Source: JASLBX01 sp035762665 (GTDB lineage Bacteria; Actinomycetota; Actinomycetes; Jiangellales; Jiangellaceae). From it: a DNA stretch of 64,000 nucleotides. Within the stretch, counting starts at the first letter, position 1, and the number at the start of each line of letters is the position of its first letter. The stretch spans positions 32,353 to 96,352 of the forward strand of contig DASTNZ010000236.1 of the NCBI GenBank assembly GCA_035762665.1. The letters run 5' to 3'. The notes under the pieces were generated by a model. The model was not told the DNA's origin, searched no databases, and worked only from the letters and a program-made list of their open reading frames with translations. A program made the position numbers and the translations under genes. Below are positions 44,398 to 53,108 of the stretch, piece by piece.

Positions 44398-45399
44398 TTA
44401 AAGTTCGAAACCTTCGGGGAATGGGTCGGCTGGGTCAAGCAGGTACTGGGCGGTGCCGGTGACCCACGCCCTACCGGTGATCGTCGGGATGACGGCCGGC
44501 ACGCCGCCGACAGTTGTCTCGTCGACGAGAGTGCCGACGAAGCGAGTGCCGATGAACGACTCGTTGACGAACTTGGCGCGCAGTGGAAGCTCTCCGCGCG
44601 CGTGCAACTGCGCCATCCGAGCGGATGTTCCGGTCCCACACGGCGACCGGTCGAACCAGCCGGGATGGATCGCCATCGCGTGCCGGGAGTACCGCGCGTT
44701 GGACCCAGGCGCGAGGAACTGGACGTGGTGACAAATGTTGATCAGCGGATTCTCCGGATGGACGGGTCGCAGCCCGTCGTTGATGGCCGCCATGACCGCC
44801 AGACCAGCCTCAAGGATCTGATGCTTGTTGGCCCTGTCGAACGCGATGCCGAACTGGTCGAGCTCGCAGATCGCGTAGAAGTTGCCCCCGAAGGCCATGT
44901 CGTACTTGACCGTGCCGTAACTCGGCACGTCGATCGCTGCGTCCAGCTCCACAGAGAAGGACGGCACGTTACGAAGTGTCACAGCCGTCGCCGCGCCGGC
45001 CTCGACCGCTACCTCGGCGGCAACGAGCCCGGCCGGCGTGTCCAGCCGTATCGTGGTGATCGGTTCGGTGACGGTGACCATGCCGGTCTCAACCAGCACT
45101 GTGGCGACTCCGATCGCACCGTGCCCGCACATCGGCAGGCATCCGGACACCTCGATGAACAGCACGCCGATGTCGGCGTCGGGCCGGGTCGGCGGCTGCA
45201 GGATGGCTCCGCTCATCGCCGAGTGCCCGCGTGGCTCAAACATGAGGAATCGGCGAATCCCATCCATGTTCTCGACGAACCACTGGCGACGGTCGAACAT
45301 CGTCGCGCCGGGAAGCGTGCCGACACCGCCGACGATCACTCGCGTCGGCATCCCTTCGGTGTGCGAGTCGACGGCGTGAAACATCCGGCTTGCCCGCAT
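44398..45399 (-). CDS. proline racemase family, probable 4-hydroxyproline 2-epimerase
   Basis: 333 residues; ATG after GAGGAGG. Both catalytic cysteines are present: the first in CLPMCGHGAIG and the second in DRSPCGTGTSA, the pair used by proline racemase and hydroxyproline 2-epimerase (3-hydroxyproline dehydratases have Ser/Thr for one). HTEGMPTRVI and GTRFVGTLVDETTVGG are other landmarks. Epimerase function (trans-4-hydroxy-L-proline to cis-4-hydroxy-D-proline) is indicated by its neighbours: DapA-like deaminase and a multi-subunit D-hydroxyproline dehydrogenase. It is in an operon read toward the GntR gene. Confidence 0.9.
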   Translation of the reverse strand: MRASRMFHAVDSHTEGMPTRVIVGGVGTLPGATMFDRRQWFVENMDGIRRFLMFEPRGHSAMSGAILQPPTRPDADIGVLFIEVSGCLPMCGHGAIGVATVLVETGMVTVTEPITTIRLDTPAGLVAAEVAVEAGAATAVTLRNVPSFSVELDAAIDVPSYGTVKYDMAFGGNFYAICELDQFGIAFDRANKHQILEAGLAVMAAINDGLRPVHPENPLINICHHVQFLAPGSNARYSRHAMAIHPGWFDRSPCGTGTSARMAQLHARGELPLRAKFVNESFIGTRFVGTLVDETTVGGVPAVIPTITGRAWVTGTAQYLLDPADPFPEGFEL

Positions 45400-45412
45400 C
45401 GGCAACCTCCTC

Positions 45413-46312
45413 TCAGCGGTACCCGGCGGCGAGCAACCGCTCGGTGATCTCACGGACCGTAGCCTCGTCGTCCGGCAACAGCGGCTGGCGTGGTGGCCGG
45501 CACGGGCCGCCATAGCGGCCCACCACCTCCATGGAGAGTTTCACCGCTTGGACGAACTCCGTCCGAAAGTCCCACCGCAGCAGCGGATGCAGCGTGCGGT
45601 AGAGCGGCAAGGCGGTCTCCAAGTCGTGCGCCAATGTCGCCTCATACAACTCAACGCACGAACGGGGGAGTGAGTTCGGGAATCCGGAGATCCACCCCTT
45701 GGCCCCAGCCAGCCCGACTTCCAAAACCGAGTCGTCGGTGCCGATCAAGAGATCAAGGTCGGGCGCTCGTTCAGCGATCGCGTAGCAGCGCCTAGGGTCC
45801 CCCGTGAACTCCTTGACACTGACGATCAGGCCCTCGCCGTGAAGTCGAGCCAGCACGGGAGGGGTAAGATCGATCTTCGTATCGATCGGGTTGTTGTAGG
45901 CCGACACGGGCAGGCCGACCTTGGCGATCTCGCGATAGTGCTCGACGACGGACCGCTCATCGCCGCCGTAAGCATTCGGCGGCAGCGCCATCACCACCTG
46001 CGCGCCCGCTTCGGCCGCCTGCTCCGCCCACCGCCGGGCCTCGAGCGCCCCGTAGGCGCCGACACCTGGCATGACAGTGAAACCTGGCGGAGCGGCGTCG
46101 ACAGCCGTCCGGACGATTGCGGCCCGTTCTTCGGCGGTGAGCACCTGGTACTCACCGAGCGAACCATTGGGGCAGACACCATCGCAGCCGTTGTCGGCGA
46201 GCCACCGCACGTGTTCGGCGTAACGGTCGAGATCGACGGAGAGATCATCCCGGTACGGCACGGCTGTGGCCACTAGCACCCCGTGCCACGGTTGTTCCCG
46301 CGTGGATGTCAT
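45413..46312 (-). CDS. DapA-family lyase, probable pyrroline-4-hydroxy-2-carboxylate deaminase
   Basis: 299 residues. DapA/N-acetylneuraminate lyase TIM barrel: VCPNGSLGEYQVLTAEER, PPNAYGG, catalytic Tyr in SAYNNPIDT and Schiff-base Lys in VSVKEFTGD. The family enzyme HypD converts 1-pyrroline-4-hydroxy-2-carboxylate to 2-oxoglutarate semialdehyde plus ammonia, and its neighbours fit exactly this pathway. Genuine dihydrodipicolinate synthase is unlikely given the context. ATG overlaps the preceding FAD-oxidoreductase stop by 4 bp. Confidence 0.88.
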   Translation of the reverse strand: MTSTREQPWHGVLVATAVPYRDDLSVDLDRYAEHVRWLADNGCDGVCPNGSLGEYQVLTAEERAAIVRTAVDAAPPGFTVMPGVGAYGALEARRWAEQAAEAGAQVVMALPPNAYGGDERSVVEHYREIAKVGLPVSAYNNPIDTKIDLTPPVLARLHGEGLIVSVKEFTGDPRRCYAIAERAPDLDLLIGTDDSVLEVGLAGAKGWISGFPNSLPRSCVELYEATLAHDLETALPLYRTLHPLLRWDFRTEFVQAVKLSMEVVGRYGGPCRPPRQPLLPDDEATVREITERLLAAGYR

Positions 46313-47718
46313 GCGTTCTCCCTCGTCTCTGTGGTGCCGGCGAGCAGCCCGAGCGGAACCGGCGCGGCAAGTGGCCGATGGGCCAGGCCAACCTCGGTGC
46401 CTGAGCCGCCGCTCCCCGACGCGGCGAGCCGGCTGGTCGCATAGCCGCAGATGCGGCCTTGGCACCACCCCATGCCGGCGCGGCTGAGCAGCTTGACCGA
46501 TCGAGCGTCGGTGGCACCGAGCTCCTGCACGGACTCGATCACCGAACGCACTGGCACCTCCTCGCACCGGCAGACAAGCGTCTCCGGGTGGAGCCAGTCC
46601 TGCCACCCATCACGAACCGGGTAGACGTGGTGCATTGCCGCTGCGAACGTACGGAGCCGAGCGCGTGCGCGCCGGGCCCGGGCCGGGTCAGGCGAGCCGC
46701 GCTTGCCCAGCCGCGCGGCGGCGGCGTAACCCGCGATCTCGCCTTCGGCCACGGCCAGCGCCGCACCACCTACTCCGCAGGCCTCACCGGCGACGTAGAC
46801 CCCCGACACCGCAGTGGCCTGGTCCTCGTCCGCGGAGACCACGACCGAACCGTCGGTGTCCACCCGGATCGGGCAGCCGAGACCGATCGCGAGCTCGATC
46901 CGGGGTGTGAATCCCCAACCGACGGCGAGCGCGTCACACCGCACGGTCCGGCTGGTGCCGGGCCGCACCTGCCAATCCGAATCGAGCCCGGCCGCGGTTA
47001 CCGCCTCGAGGTGGCGATCTCCGTGAGCGGCCACGATCGCACATCCGGTCCGGTACCTGGCACCCGACGCGACCAGCTTGGCACGGTACGCCGCGGCCTC
47101 AGAGACGCGCCGCGCATTGCGGGCAATCGCCGGCAGCCGGCTGAGCCACCCGGACGTGGCGTTGGCCTCGAAGACTCCGACAATCTTGACTCCATCTGCT
47201 GCAAGCCCAGCCGCAACCGGAAGCAGGAACGGTCCTGTCCCGCCGACGGCGACGCGACGGCCCACGGTCACGCCATGACCTTTGAGCAGCGCCTGAGCAC
47301 CGCCAGCGGTAAAGACGCCCGGAAGGTCCCAGCCCGGAAACGGGAGCTGGCGGTCCGCTGCGCCGGTGGCAATGACGACAGCGGCGCCATGAACCGTCCG
47401 CTCGTAAGCCGCGTTGACGGCGCGCACCGCGAAACCGCGAGTGCTTCTCCCTACCGTCCACACCTCGTGCTCGGTCAGCAGCGTGGCACCCGATCGGACC
47501 GTCTCGGCCAGCAGGGTGAACAACGTGCTGGCAGGCACCTCATCGAGGCGTCCCGGGCGGTGCCGCCAATATTGCCCGCCCAGGTCGCGAGCCGCGTCGA
47601 CGAGCGCCACCGCACACCCGGCTCGCACCGCAGCGGCGGCGGCGGCAAGCCCGGCCGGCCCGCCGCCCACTACCACGACGTGGTAGCAGCCGCCCTGGTC
47701 ATCGCGGGGGAGTGGCAT
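46309..47718 (-). CDS. FAD/NAD(P)-binding dehydrogenase subunit with BFD-type [2Fe-2S] domain
   Basis: 469 residues. The N-terminal FAD site is VVVVGGGPAGLAAAAAA; a second dinucleotide motif is VAVGGTGPFLLPVAAGL; GVYVAGEACGVGG is the second FAD loop. The C-terminus holds a BFD-like cluster site with CRCEE and GWCQGRICG (four cysteines). This is the alpha-subunit layout of D-hydroxyproline/octopine/cyanide-forming dehydrogenases. With the small [2Fe-2S] protein and the DAO-type flavoprotein it forms a heteromeric dehydrogenase. The start chosen is MPLPRDDQGG; it overlaps the 3' end of the [2Fe-2S] gene by 20 bp. Confidence 0.88.
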   Translation of the reverse strand: MPLPRDDQGGCYHVVVVGGGPAGLAAAAAAVRAGCAVALVDAARDLGGQYWRHRPGRLDEVPASTLFTLLAETVRSGATLLTEHEVWTVGRSTRGFAVRAVNAAYERTVHGAAVVIATGAADRQLPFPGWDLPGVFTAGGAQALLKGHGVTVGRRVAVGGTGPFLLPVAAGLAADGVKIVGVFEANATSGWLSRLPAIARNARRVSEAAAYRAKLVASGARYRTGCAIVAAHGDRHLEAVTAAGLDSDWQVRPGTSRTVRCDALAVGWGFTPRIELAIGLGCPIRVDTDGSVVVSADEDQATAVSGVYVAGEACGVGGAALAVAEGEIAGYAAAARLGKRGSPDPARARRARARLRTFAAAMHHVYPVRDGWQDWLHPETLVCRCEEVPVRSVIESVQELGATDARSVKLLSRAGMGWCQGRICGYATSRLAASGSGGSGTEVGLAHRPLAAPVPLGLLAGTTETRENA

Positions 47719-47971
47719 GGCCACCTCCGTCCTGGGCACGTACGTCCATGCCTTCCTGTGCCGTGATCACACAAGCCCGCACGTTGGGCCGGCCGTCGAC
47801 CGTTACGAGGCAGTCGAAGCACACACCGATGCCACAGAAGATGCCGCGTGGGCGGGCGTGCCGCCGCGTGGTGCGCCAGGACCGCACACCGGCGGCAAGC
47901 AGTGCCGCACCCACGCTCTGCCCCGGCTGGTACCCCAGGTCTCTGCCGTTGAAGGCGAATGTGGGTTTCAC
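47699..47971 (-). CDS. small [2Fe-2S] subunit of the dehydrogenase
   Basis: 90 residues. RGIFCGIGVCFDCLVTVDG and NVRACVI give the four cysteines of a plant-type ferredoxin-like cluster, as in the HcnA/OoxC-type small subunits. It sits between the two flavoprotein genes, overlapping both (20 bp and 4 bp), so all three subunits are made together. It presumably wires electrons from the hydroxyproline-oxidising flavin to the second flavin. Confidence 0.88.
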   Translation of the reverse strand: MKPTFAFNGRDLGYQPGQSVGAALLAAGVRSWRTTRRHARPRGIFCGIGVCFDCLVTVDGRPNVRACVITAQEGMDVRAQDGGGHATPPR

Positions 47972-49098
47972 TCGAAACGCTCCGGACCGAACGGGGCAGG
48001 GTCGACCGCTGCCGGCTGACCGCTGAGGACGGCTGCGACGAGCTCGCCGGTCGCCGGCGCCAGTCCGACGCCGGCGCCTTCATGCCCGCATGCGTGCACG
48101 AGCCCCGGTGCGCGGGGATCCGATCCGATGATGGGCAAGTGATCGGGGGAGTAGGGTCGGAAGCCACAATACGCGCGGATCGCGTTGACCCCTGCCAGCA
48201 CCGGAAAAAGACGCACGGCGGCCTCGGCGAGCCGCTGCAGCACCTCCACCGACAGGGTCCTGTCCAGCCCGACTCGTTCGCGACTCGAGCCGATCAGGAT
48301 CGTCCCGGACCTGGTCCCCTCGACGACCGGTGAGGTCTGCAGACGCGCGTCGTCGCTGGACACCGCAGCCACGTAGTCGGAGGCGTAGACCTTGTGCCGC
48401 ACGATCGGCGGCAGCGGCTCAGTGACGAGGATGAAACCGCGGCGAGGCGTGACAGGCACGTTCACCCGGGCCAGACTCGCCACCTCGCCGGCCCACGTAC
48501 CGGCCGCATTGACGACCGCGCCGGCCGACTGGTCGCCCGTCGCAGTGCGTACGCCGACCACCCGGTCCCCATCACGCATTACCCCCGTAACCTCCACGCC
48601 CACCCGCACCTGCGCACCAGCGGCGCGAGCGCCCGCCAGCAGCCGAGCAGCGGCGAGCATGGGTTGGACTTGCGCGTCCTTGGGGTAGTAGCAGCCGCCG
48701 GCCAGGTTCGATGCCAGCTCCGGCTCGTACGTGCCCAGCTCGCTGGCCGCGACGATGTCCGCGTCAACACCAGCAGCCCGCTGGCCATCCGCGAACCGGG
48801 TCAGGGCCACCAGCGCGGCTTCGGTTTCCGCCACGACCAACCCGCCCTTGGGCTCGTACTCGAAGCCACCGACCTCGTCGGCAAGGTTGCGCCAGAGCGT
48901 TGCCGAGTGTATGGCGAGATCCAGCTCCGGCCCCGCCGGCTTGTCGGAGACCAGGAGGTTTCCCTCCCCGGCGCTGGTCGTCCCACCGGCCACCGGTCCA
49001 CGGTCCAGTACCGTCACCCGTAACCCTGCCCGCGTGAGGTACCAAGCGCAGGCCGCCCCGACGACGCCGGCGCCGATGATGATCACATCCGCGGACAC
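47968..49098 (-). CDS. DAO-family FAD oxidoreductase, probable D-hydroxyproline dehydrogenase catalytic subunit
   Basis: 376 residues from a GTG. FAD-binding VIIIGAGVVGAACAWYL, GGTTSAGEGNLLVSDKP, NAAGTWAGEVA and RPYSPDHLPIIG are typical of the glycine/D-amino-acid oxidase family. As the first gene of the operon for hydroxyproline degradation it is the likely substrate-oxidising (beta) subunit, turning cis-4-hydroxy-D-proline into 1-pyrroline-4-hydroxy-2-carboxylate. A sarcosine or proline dehydrogenase cannot be excluded from the sequence alone. Confidence 0.88.
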   Translation of the reverse strand: MSADVIIIGAGVVGAACAWYLTRAGLRVTVLDRGPVAGGTTSAGEGNLLVSDKPAGPELDLAIHSATLWRNLADEVGGFEYEPKGGLVVAETEAALVALTRFADGQRAAGVDADIVAASELGTYEPELASNLAGGCYYPKDAQVQPMLAAARLLAGARAAGAQVRVGVEVTGVMRDGDRVVGVRTATGDQSAGAVVNAAGTWAGEVASLARVNVPVTPRRGFILVTEPLPPIVRHKVYASDYVAAVSSDDARLQTSPVVEGTRSGTILIGSSRERVGLDRTLSVEVLQRLAEAAVRLFPVLAGVNAIRAYCGFRPYSPDHLPIIGSDPRAPGLVHACGHEGAGVGLAPATGELVAAVLSGQPAAVDPAPFGPERFE

Positions 49099-49107
49099 GC
49101 GCTCAAT

Positions 49108-49121
49108 ATGTCACATGTCAT
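49108..49121. promoter_or_regulatory. candidate operator upstream of hydroxyproline operon
   Basis: ATGTCACATGTCAT lies 10 bp upstream of the first gene of the dehydrogenase operon. It shares ATGTCACATG exactly with the site at 43649-43658. Both resemble a palindromic FCD-GntR operator. The space to the divergent transporter gene is 237 bp, so one regulator could control both directions. Confidence 0.5.
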
Positions 49122-49335
49122 GCCTTGCCTGGCAGGTCAGAGAGCACGACAGGCGACGCAAGGTTACGCACCGACCGACCGTCAGATGTCGAAGGTCTGC
49201 TAAGTGCGTGACCGGATCGTTACGGGAGCGCTACCGCTAGTCGTCCGGATCAAGGACCTACCGCACTAGGGTGCGTAATCAGCGACTGGCCGTCACGGTG
49301 ACGGCTACCTACGGCTAGACATCGAGGTGACCCTA

Positions 49336-50952
49336 ATGCGCGCACGAAGGCTCCATGCCGGCGCGGTCCTCGCCGCAGTCGGCGCACTGACACTCGCCGC
49401 GTGTGGCGGCGACGACGACGACGGCGGTGACGGCGGCAACGGCACTGCGGCGTCCGACACCGTGGTGGTTGTCGGCACGACTGACACGGTGACAAACATC
49501 GACCCGGCCGGTGAGTTCGACCGGCCGTCGAACAACATCGTCGATGGCCTCTACGAGAAGCTGTTGACGATTCCAGCAGGTGAAACCCAGCCGGTGCCTC
49601 AGGCTGCCGATTCGTGTGACTGGACCGACGACGTCACGTACACCTGCACCTTGAAGGAGGGGCTGACGTTCTCCGATGGGAGCGACCTGACCGCCGAGGA
49701 CGTCGTGCACTCGTTCCAGCGGCAGCTCACCATTCAGCACGAGTCGGGTGGCTGGACCCTCATGGGCGGCATCAGCCCGGAGAACGGCGGCAGCATTGAG
49801 GCCACCGACGAGCTCACAGTGGTCTTCCACCTCGCTTCGCCGGACGCGACGTGGCCCATGGTCCTGTCCGCACCGAACATGGGTTCGATCGTGCCCAGCG
49901 ACACCTACCCCGCGGATGCGCTGCAGCCGAATGACCAGGTCATCGGCTCGGGCCCGTACGTAATCGGCGACTTCGACCCCAGCACTCAGATAACGCTGGA
50001 GCTGAACGAGAACTACACGGGTGAGCGCGAGGTCAACAATGGCGGCGTCATCATCCAGAAGTTCGACCAGCAGTCGGCCCTCAAGCAGGCCATCGAGGCC
50101 GGTGACGTCAACATTGCGTACCCCAGCTTGGGCGTGACCGACACCGCAGACCTGCAAGAGAACGGTGCCGAGCGCGGTGTCGAAGTGCTTGTCGGAGGCG
50201 GCGCGTCGATCAACTACATGGTGATGCAGACCGGCCGTCCGCCACTGGACAACGTGGCTGTCCGGCAGGCCATCGCTCAGATTATCGATCGCGAGGCGAT
50301 CGCCGAGAGCGTCTACCAGGGTACCGTGACACCACTGTACGGCCCGATTCCGTCCCTCTTCGACGGACACAAGCCATCCTTCCAGGAGCGCTACGGCGAG
50401 CCGGACCCGGAAGCGGCGGCCCAACTCCTCGAGGACGCAGGCGTCGAGACGCCGGTGGCGTTCTCCCTGTGGTGGATGCCGGACCGGTACGGCGAGGAGA
50501 TCGCCGACATGTACGCCGAGATCGAGCGGCAGCTCGAGGCCGACGGCCTGTTCGACATCACGCTGGAGAGCCTGTCGTGGGAGCAGTACTCTACGACGTT
50601 CTCCGATGGCAGCATGGACGCGTTCGACCTGGGCTGGTTCCCGGACTTCCCGGACGCCTCGAACTACCTGACCGGGTTCTACGCGTCGGATGACAGGAAC
50701 TTCCTGAACGCCGGCTACTCGAATCCCGAGATGGACCAGATCCTCGACGAGATCGTGGTGAACACGAACCAGGAGGAGCGGGTCGCCCTGTTCGAGCAGG
50801 CCTCGGACATCGTGGCGGAAGACGTCCCGATCGTCCAGCTGTGGGAACAGGACCATCTCGCCTACGTCCGCGAGGGCGTCGAAGGTGTGGCGGACACCCT
50901 GGACGCGTCATTCATCTTCCGGTACTACATGGTGAGCGCTCCGGGAGAGTAG
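49336..50952 (+). CDS. peptide ABC transporter substrate-binding lipoprotein (SBP_bac_5)
   Basis: 538 residues; ATG with GAGG seven to eight bases upstream (an in-frame GTG three codons earlier is possible). Signal with lipobox LAAC (about residue 18), then an Asp/Gly-rich linker, and the family 5 binding fold: NIVDGLYEKLLT, CTLKEGLTFSDGSDLTAEDV, VIGSGPYVIGDF, DNVAVRQAIAQIIDREAI. It binds peptides or related compounds outside the membrane for import. Divergent from the hydroxyproline operon, and followed by a strong hairpin that separates it from the permease genes. Confidence 0.92.
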   Translation: MRARRLHAGAVLAAVGALTLAACGGDDDDGGDGGNGTAASDTVVVVGTTDTVTNIDPAGEFDRPSNNIVDGLYEKLLTIPAGETQPVPQAADSCDWTDDVTYTCTLKEGLTFSDGSDLTAEDVVHSFQRQLTIQHESGGWTLMGGISPENGGSIEATDELTVVFHLASPDATWPMVLSAPNMGSIVPSDTYPADALQPNDQVIGSGPYVIGDFDPSTQITLELNENYTGEREVNNGGVIIQKFDQQSALKQAIEAGDVNIAYPSLGVTDTADLQENGAERGVEVLVGGGASINYMVMQTGRPPLDNVAVRQAIAQIIDREAIAESVYQGTVTPLYGPIPSLFDGHKPSFQERYGEPDPEAAAQLLEDAGVETPVAFSLWWMPDRYGEEIADMYAEIERQLEADGLFDITLESLSWEQYSTTFSDGSMDAFDLGWFPDFPDASNYLTGFYASDDRNFLNAGYSNPEMDQILDEIVVNTNQEERVALFEQASDIVAEDVPIVQLWEQDHLAYVREGVEGVADTLDASFIFRYYMVSAPGE

Positions 50953-50978
50953 TCCTACCCTTAGTTCACGGGCACAGG

Positions 50979-51015
50979 GGGCTCCGGATGGCCACCGGCT
51001 GGCCGTCCGGAGCCC
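50979..51015 (+). terminator. attenuating hairpin between binding-protein and permease genes
   Basis: GGGCTCCGGATGGCCA pairs with TGGCCGTCCGGAGCCC (one G-U pair) around a 5-base loop; TTT follows. Placed between a substrate-binding gene and its permeases, such a hairpin lets the binding protein be made in excess while some transcripts read through. Confidence 0.8.
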
Positions 51016-51057
51016 TTTGCGTCATCACCGCGTGTTCCACGAAAGGCTGGTGTCGGA

Positions 51058-52092
51058 TTGTCGACCCGCACGTCCGGCTCGCTGCGCACGTATCTGGTGA
51101 CACGGCTGCTGCTGTTCGTTCCGAACGTGCTCGTGATCCTCACGATTGTGTTCTTCCTGATGCGGGTGGCGCCGGGCGACCCGGTGACCGTCGCCGTCGG
51201 CGGGCAGCGCACGCCCGAGCAGATCGCGCAGCTTCGCGAGGCGGCGGGGTACGACCGCCCCGTCATCGTCCAGTACTGGGAGTACATCAGCGGCGTCTTC
51301 CAGTTCGACTTCGGCCAGACCATCACCGACAACCGCGAGGTCACCGACATCCTGCTGACCAATGGCGGCGCGACGCTGACGCTGACGATCGCCGCGCTTG
51401 TCGTGGCGCTGATCGTTGGGGTGCCGATGGGCCTGGTCGCCGGCCGCCGCCGCGACACCTCGCTCGATGCGAGCATGCGGGTCTTCAGCATCCTTACCTA
51501 CGCGGCGCCGGTGTTCTTCTTGGGCCTACTGCTCCAGCTGGCATTCGGGGTGCGGGGGTTGGGCTGGCTGCCGACAAGCTCCCAGGCAAACGCAATAATG
51601 CTGGCCCGGGTGCCGGAGGTCACGCACATCTTCCTGATCGACGCGCTGCTGGCGGGGGATACCGACGCATTCCTCGACGGACTGGAACACCTGGTCTTGC
51701 CTGGGTTGACCCTAGGCTTGCTGCTCAGCGGCATCTTTATGCGCATAGTGCGGGTGAACCTGGTGCAGACACTTCGCGGCGACTATGTGGAGGCGGCCCG
51801 TGCTCGGGGAGTATCGGAGCGACGGGTCGTCATCCAGCACGCATTCCGCAATGCACTTGTGCCGTTCGTCACCGTCCTGGGCCTGCAGGTCGCCTTGCTG
51901 CTCGGCGGCGCCATCTTGACCGAGCAGACATTCAACTGGCCCGGCATCGGTGCCCAGTTGGTGCGCTATCTCGCCAACCGTGACTACATCGCAGTACAGG
52001 GTATTGTCACGTTCTTCGCGCTGGCTGTCGTCACAGTGTCGCTGCTGATCGACATCATCAACGCGATCATCGACCCGAGGGTGAGATACTGA
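51058..52092 (+). CDS. peptide ABC transporter permease, DppB type
   Basis: 344 residues, TTG start. Six membrane helices; TRLLLFVPNVLVILTIVFFL begins the first, FDFGQTITDNREV is the DppB-type periplasmic loop, and DYVEAARARGVSERRVV is the EAA motif that contacts the ATPases. It pairs with the next permease to form the translocation channel for peptides. The stop abuts the next start (overlap 1 bp). Confidence 0.92.
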   Translation: MSTRTSGSLRTYLVTRLLLFVPNVLVILTIVFFLMRVAPGDPVTVAVGGQRTPEQIAQLREAAGYDRPVIVQYWEYISGVFQFDFGQTITDNREVTDILLTNGGATLTLTIAALVVALIVGVPMGLVAGRRRDTSLDASMRVFSILTYAAPVFFLGLLLQLAFGVRGLGWLPTSSQANAIMLARVPEVTHIFLIDALLAGDTDAFLDGLEHLVLPGLTLGLLLSGIFMRIVRVNLVQTLRGDYVEAARARGVSERRVVIQHAFRNALVPFVTVLGLQVALLLGGAILTEQTFNWPGIGAQLVRYLANRDYIAVQGIVTFFALAVVTVSLLIDIINAIIDPRVRY

Positions 52093-53108
52093 TGGCCACG
52101 GTCACGACCCCCGCGCCAGGTCCCGCCGCCGAGCACGCGCCCGGTCGAAACCGGGTGCGGCGAGTGCTGCGAGGCATCGCTCGGCCATTTCGGCAATCCT
52201 ACGGAGTGGCGAGGTTCATGCTCGTCACGGGCATCGTGCTGACCATCATCATGGTGCTGATGGCCATCTTCGCGCCGCTCATCGCGCCGTACGGATTCAA
52301 CCAGGTCGCGTATGACGACGGAGAGCGGTTCGGAAATCACCTGCCGCCCGGGGCCGACCACATCTTCGGCACCACCGTCCAGGGACTGGACGTCTTCAGC
52401 CGGGTCGTGTGGGGTGCGCGGACTGCGGTTGCTGTGGTGCTCTTGGCGCTGACGTTCTCCCTGTTTGTGGGCGTGCTGCTCGGCATCCTGGCCGGCTTTG
52501 TCGGCCGGTGGCTCGACCGCGCACTCGTTTTGGTAATGGACGCGCTCTACACCCTGCCGGCTCTGCTGCTGGCGATCATCGTGGCATTTATGCTCACCGA
52601 GTACGTCGGTGGGGGAGTCGCGACGGCCGCGCTGGCAATCACTGCGGTCTACGTCCCGCAATACTTCCGCGTCGTCCGGGCGGCGACGGTGAGCGCCAAG
52701 GAACAGACATACATCGAGGCAGCCCGGGCCATGGGGGCCGGTCCACTTACGATCATGTCGAAGTACCTTCTCAACAATGTAATCCAGAGCGTGCCAGTGA
52801 TCGGAACGCTCAACGCCGCCGATGCGATCTTGACTCTTGCCGGGCTCGGCTTCCTCGGCTACGGAATCCAACCCACAGAAGCGGCGGAGTGGGGCTACGA
52901 CCTTCAGCGTGCCATCGCCGATGCCGGTGCAGGAATCTGGTGGACCGGCCTGTTCCCTGGCCTGGCCATCGTCCTTCTCGTACTCGGCCTCACCCTGGTG
53001 GGCGAAGGTCTGAACGAGACGATGAATCCCGCCCTCCGGGTCCGCCGACTGCTCCCAGTCGTCATTCCCGATCGGACGCCCGATAGGGACCAGGAGGTGA
53101 CCCGATGA
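52092..53108 (+). CDS. peptide ABC transporter permease, DppC type
   Basis: 338 residues. An N-terminal cytoplasmic tail is followed by a first membrane helix (FMLVTGIVLTIIMVLMAIFA), a HIFGTTVQGLDVFSRVVWGA loop typical of DppC/OppC, five further helices and the EAA motif TYIEAARAMGAGPLTIM. It forms a heterodimer with the DppB-type permease. Overlaps the next ATPase gene by 4 bp. Confidence 0.92.
   Translation: MATVTTPAPGPAAEHAPGRNRVRRVLRGIARPFRQSYGVARFMLVTGIVLTIIMVLMAIFAPLIAPYGFNQVAYDDGERFGNHLPPGADHIFGTTVQGLDVFSRVVWGARTAVAVVLLALTFSLFVGVLLGILAGFVGRWLDRALVLVMDALYTLPALLLAIIVAFMLTEYVGGGVATAALAITAVYVPQYFRVVRAATVSAKEQTYIEAARAMGAGPLTIMSKYLLNNVIQSVPVIGTLNAADAILTLAGLGFLGYGIQPTEAAEWGYDLQRAIADAGAGIWWTGLFPGLAIVLLVLGLTLVGEGLNETMNPALRVRRLLPVVIPDRTPDRDQEVTR

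Noticed and set aside
45413..46312. Lysine-biosynthesis dihydrodipicolinate synthase (dapA)
   Set aside because: Family motifs would allow it, but the gene is overlapped with hydroxyproline dehydrogenase and epimerase genes and no other lysine genes are near.
49333..50856. 507-codon minus-strand open frame
   Set aside because: Complement of the peptide-binding lipoprotein gene, whose lipobox and family motifs are clear; the opposite frame shows no motif.
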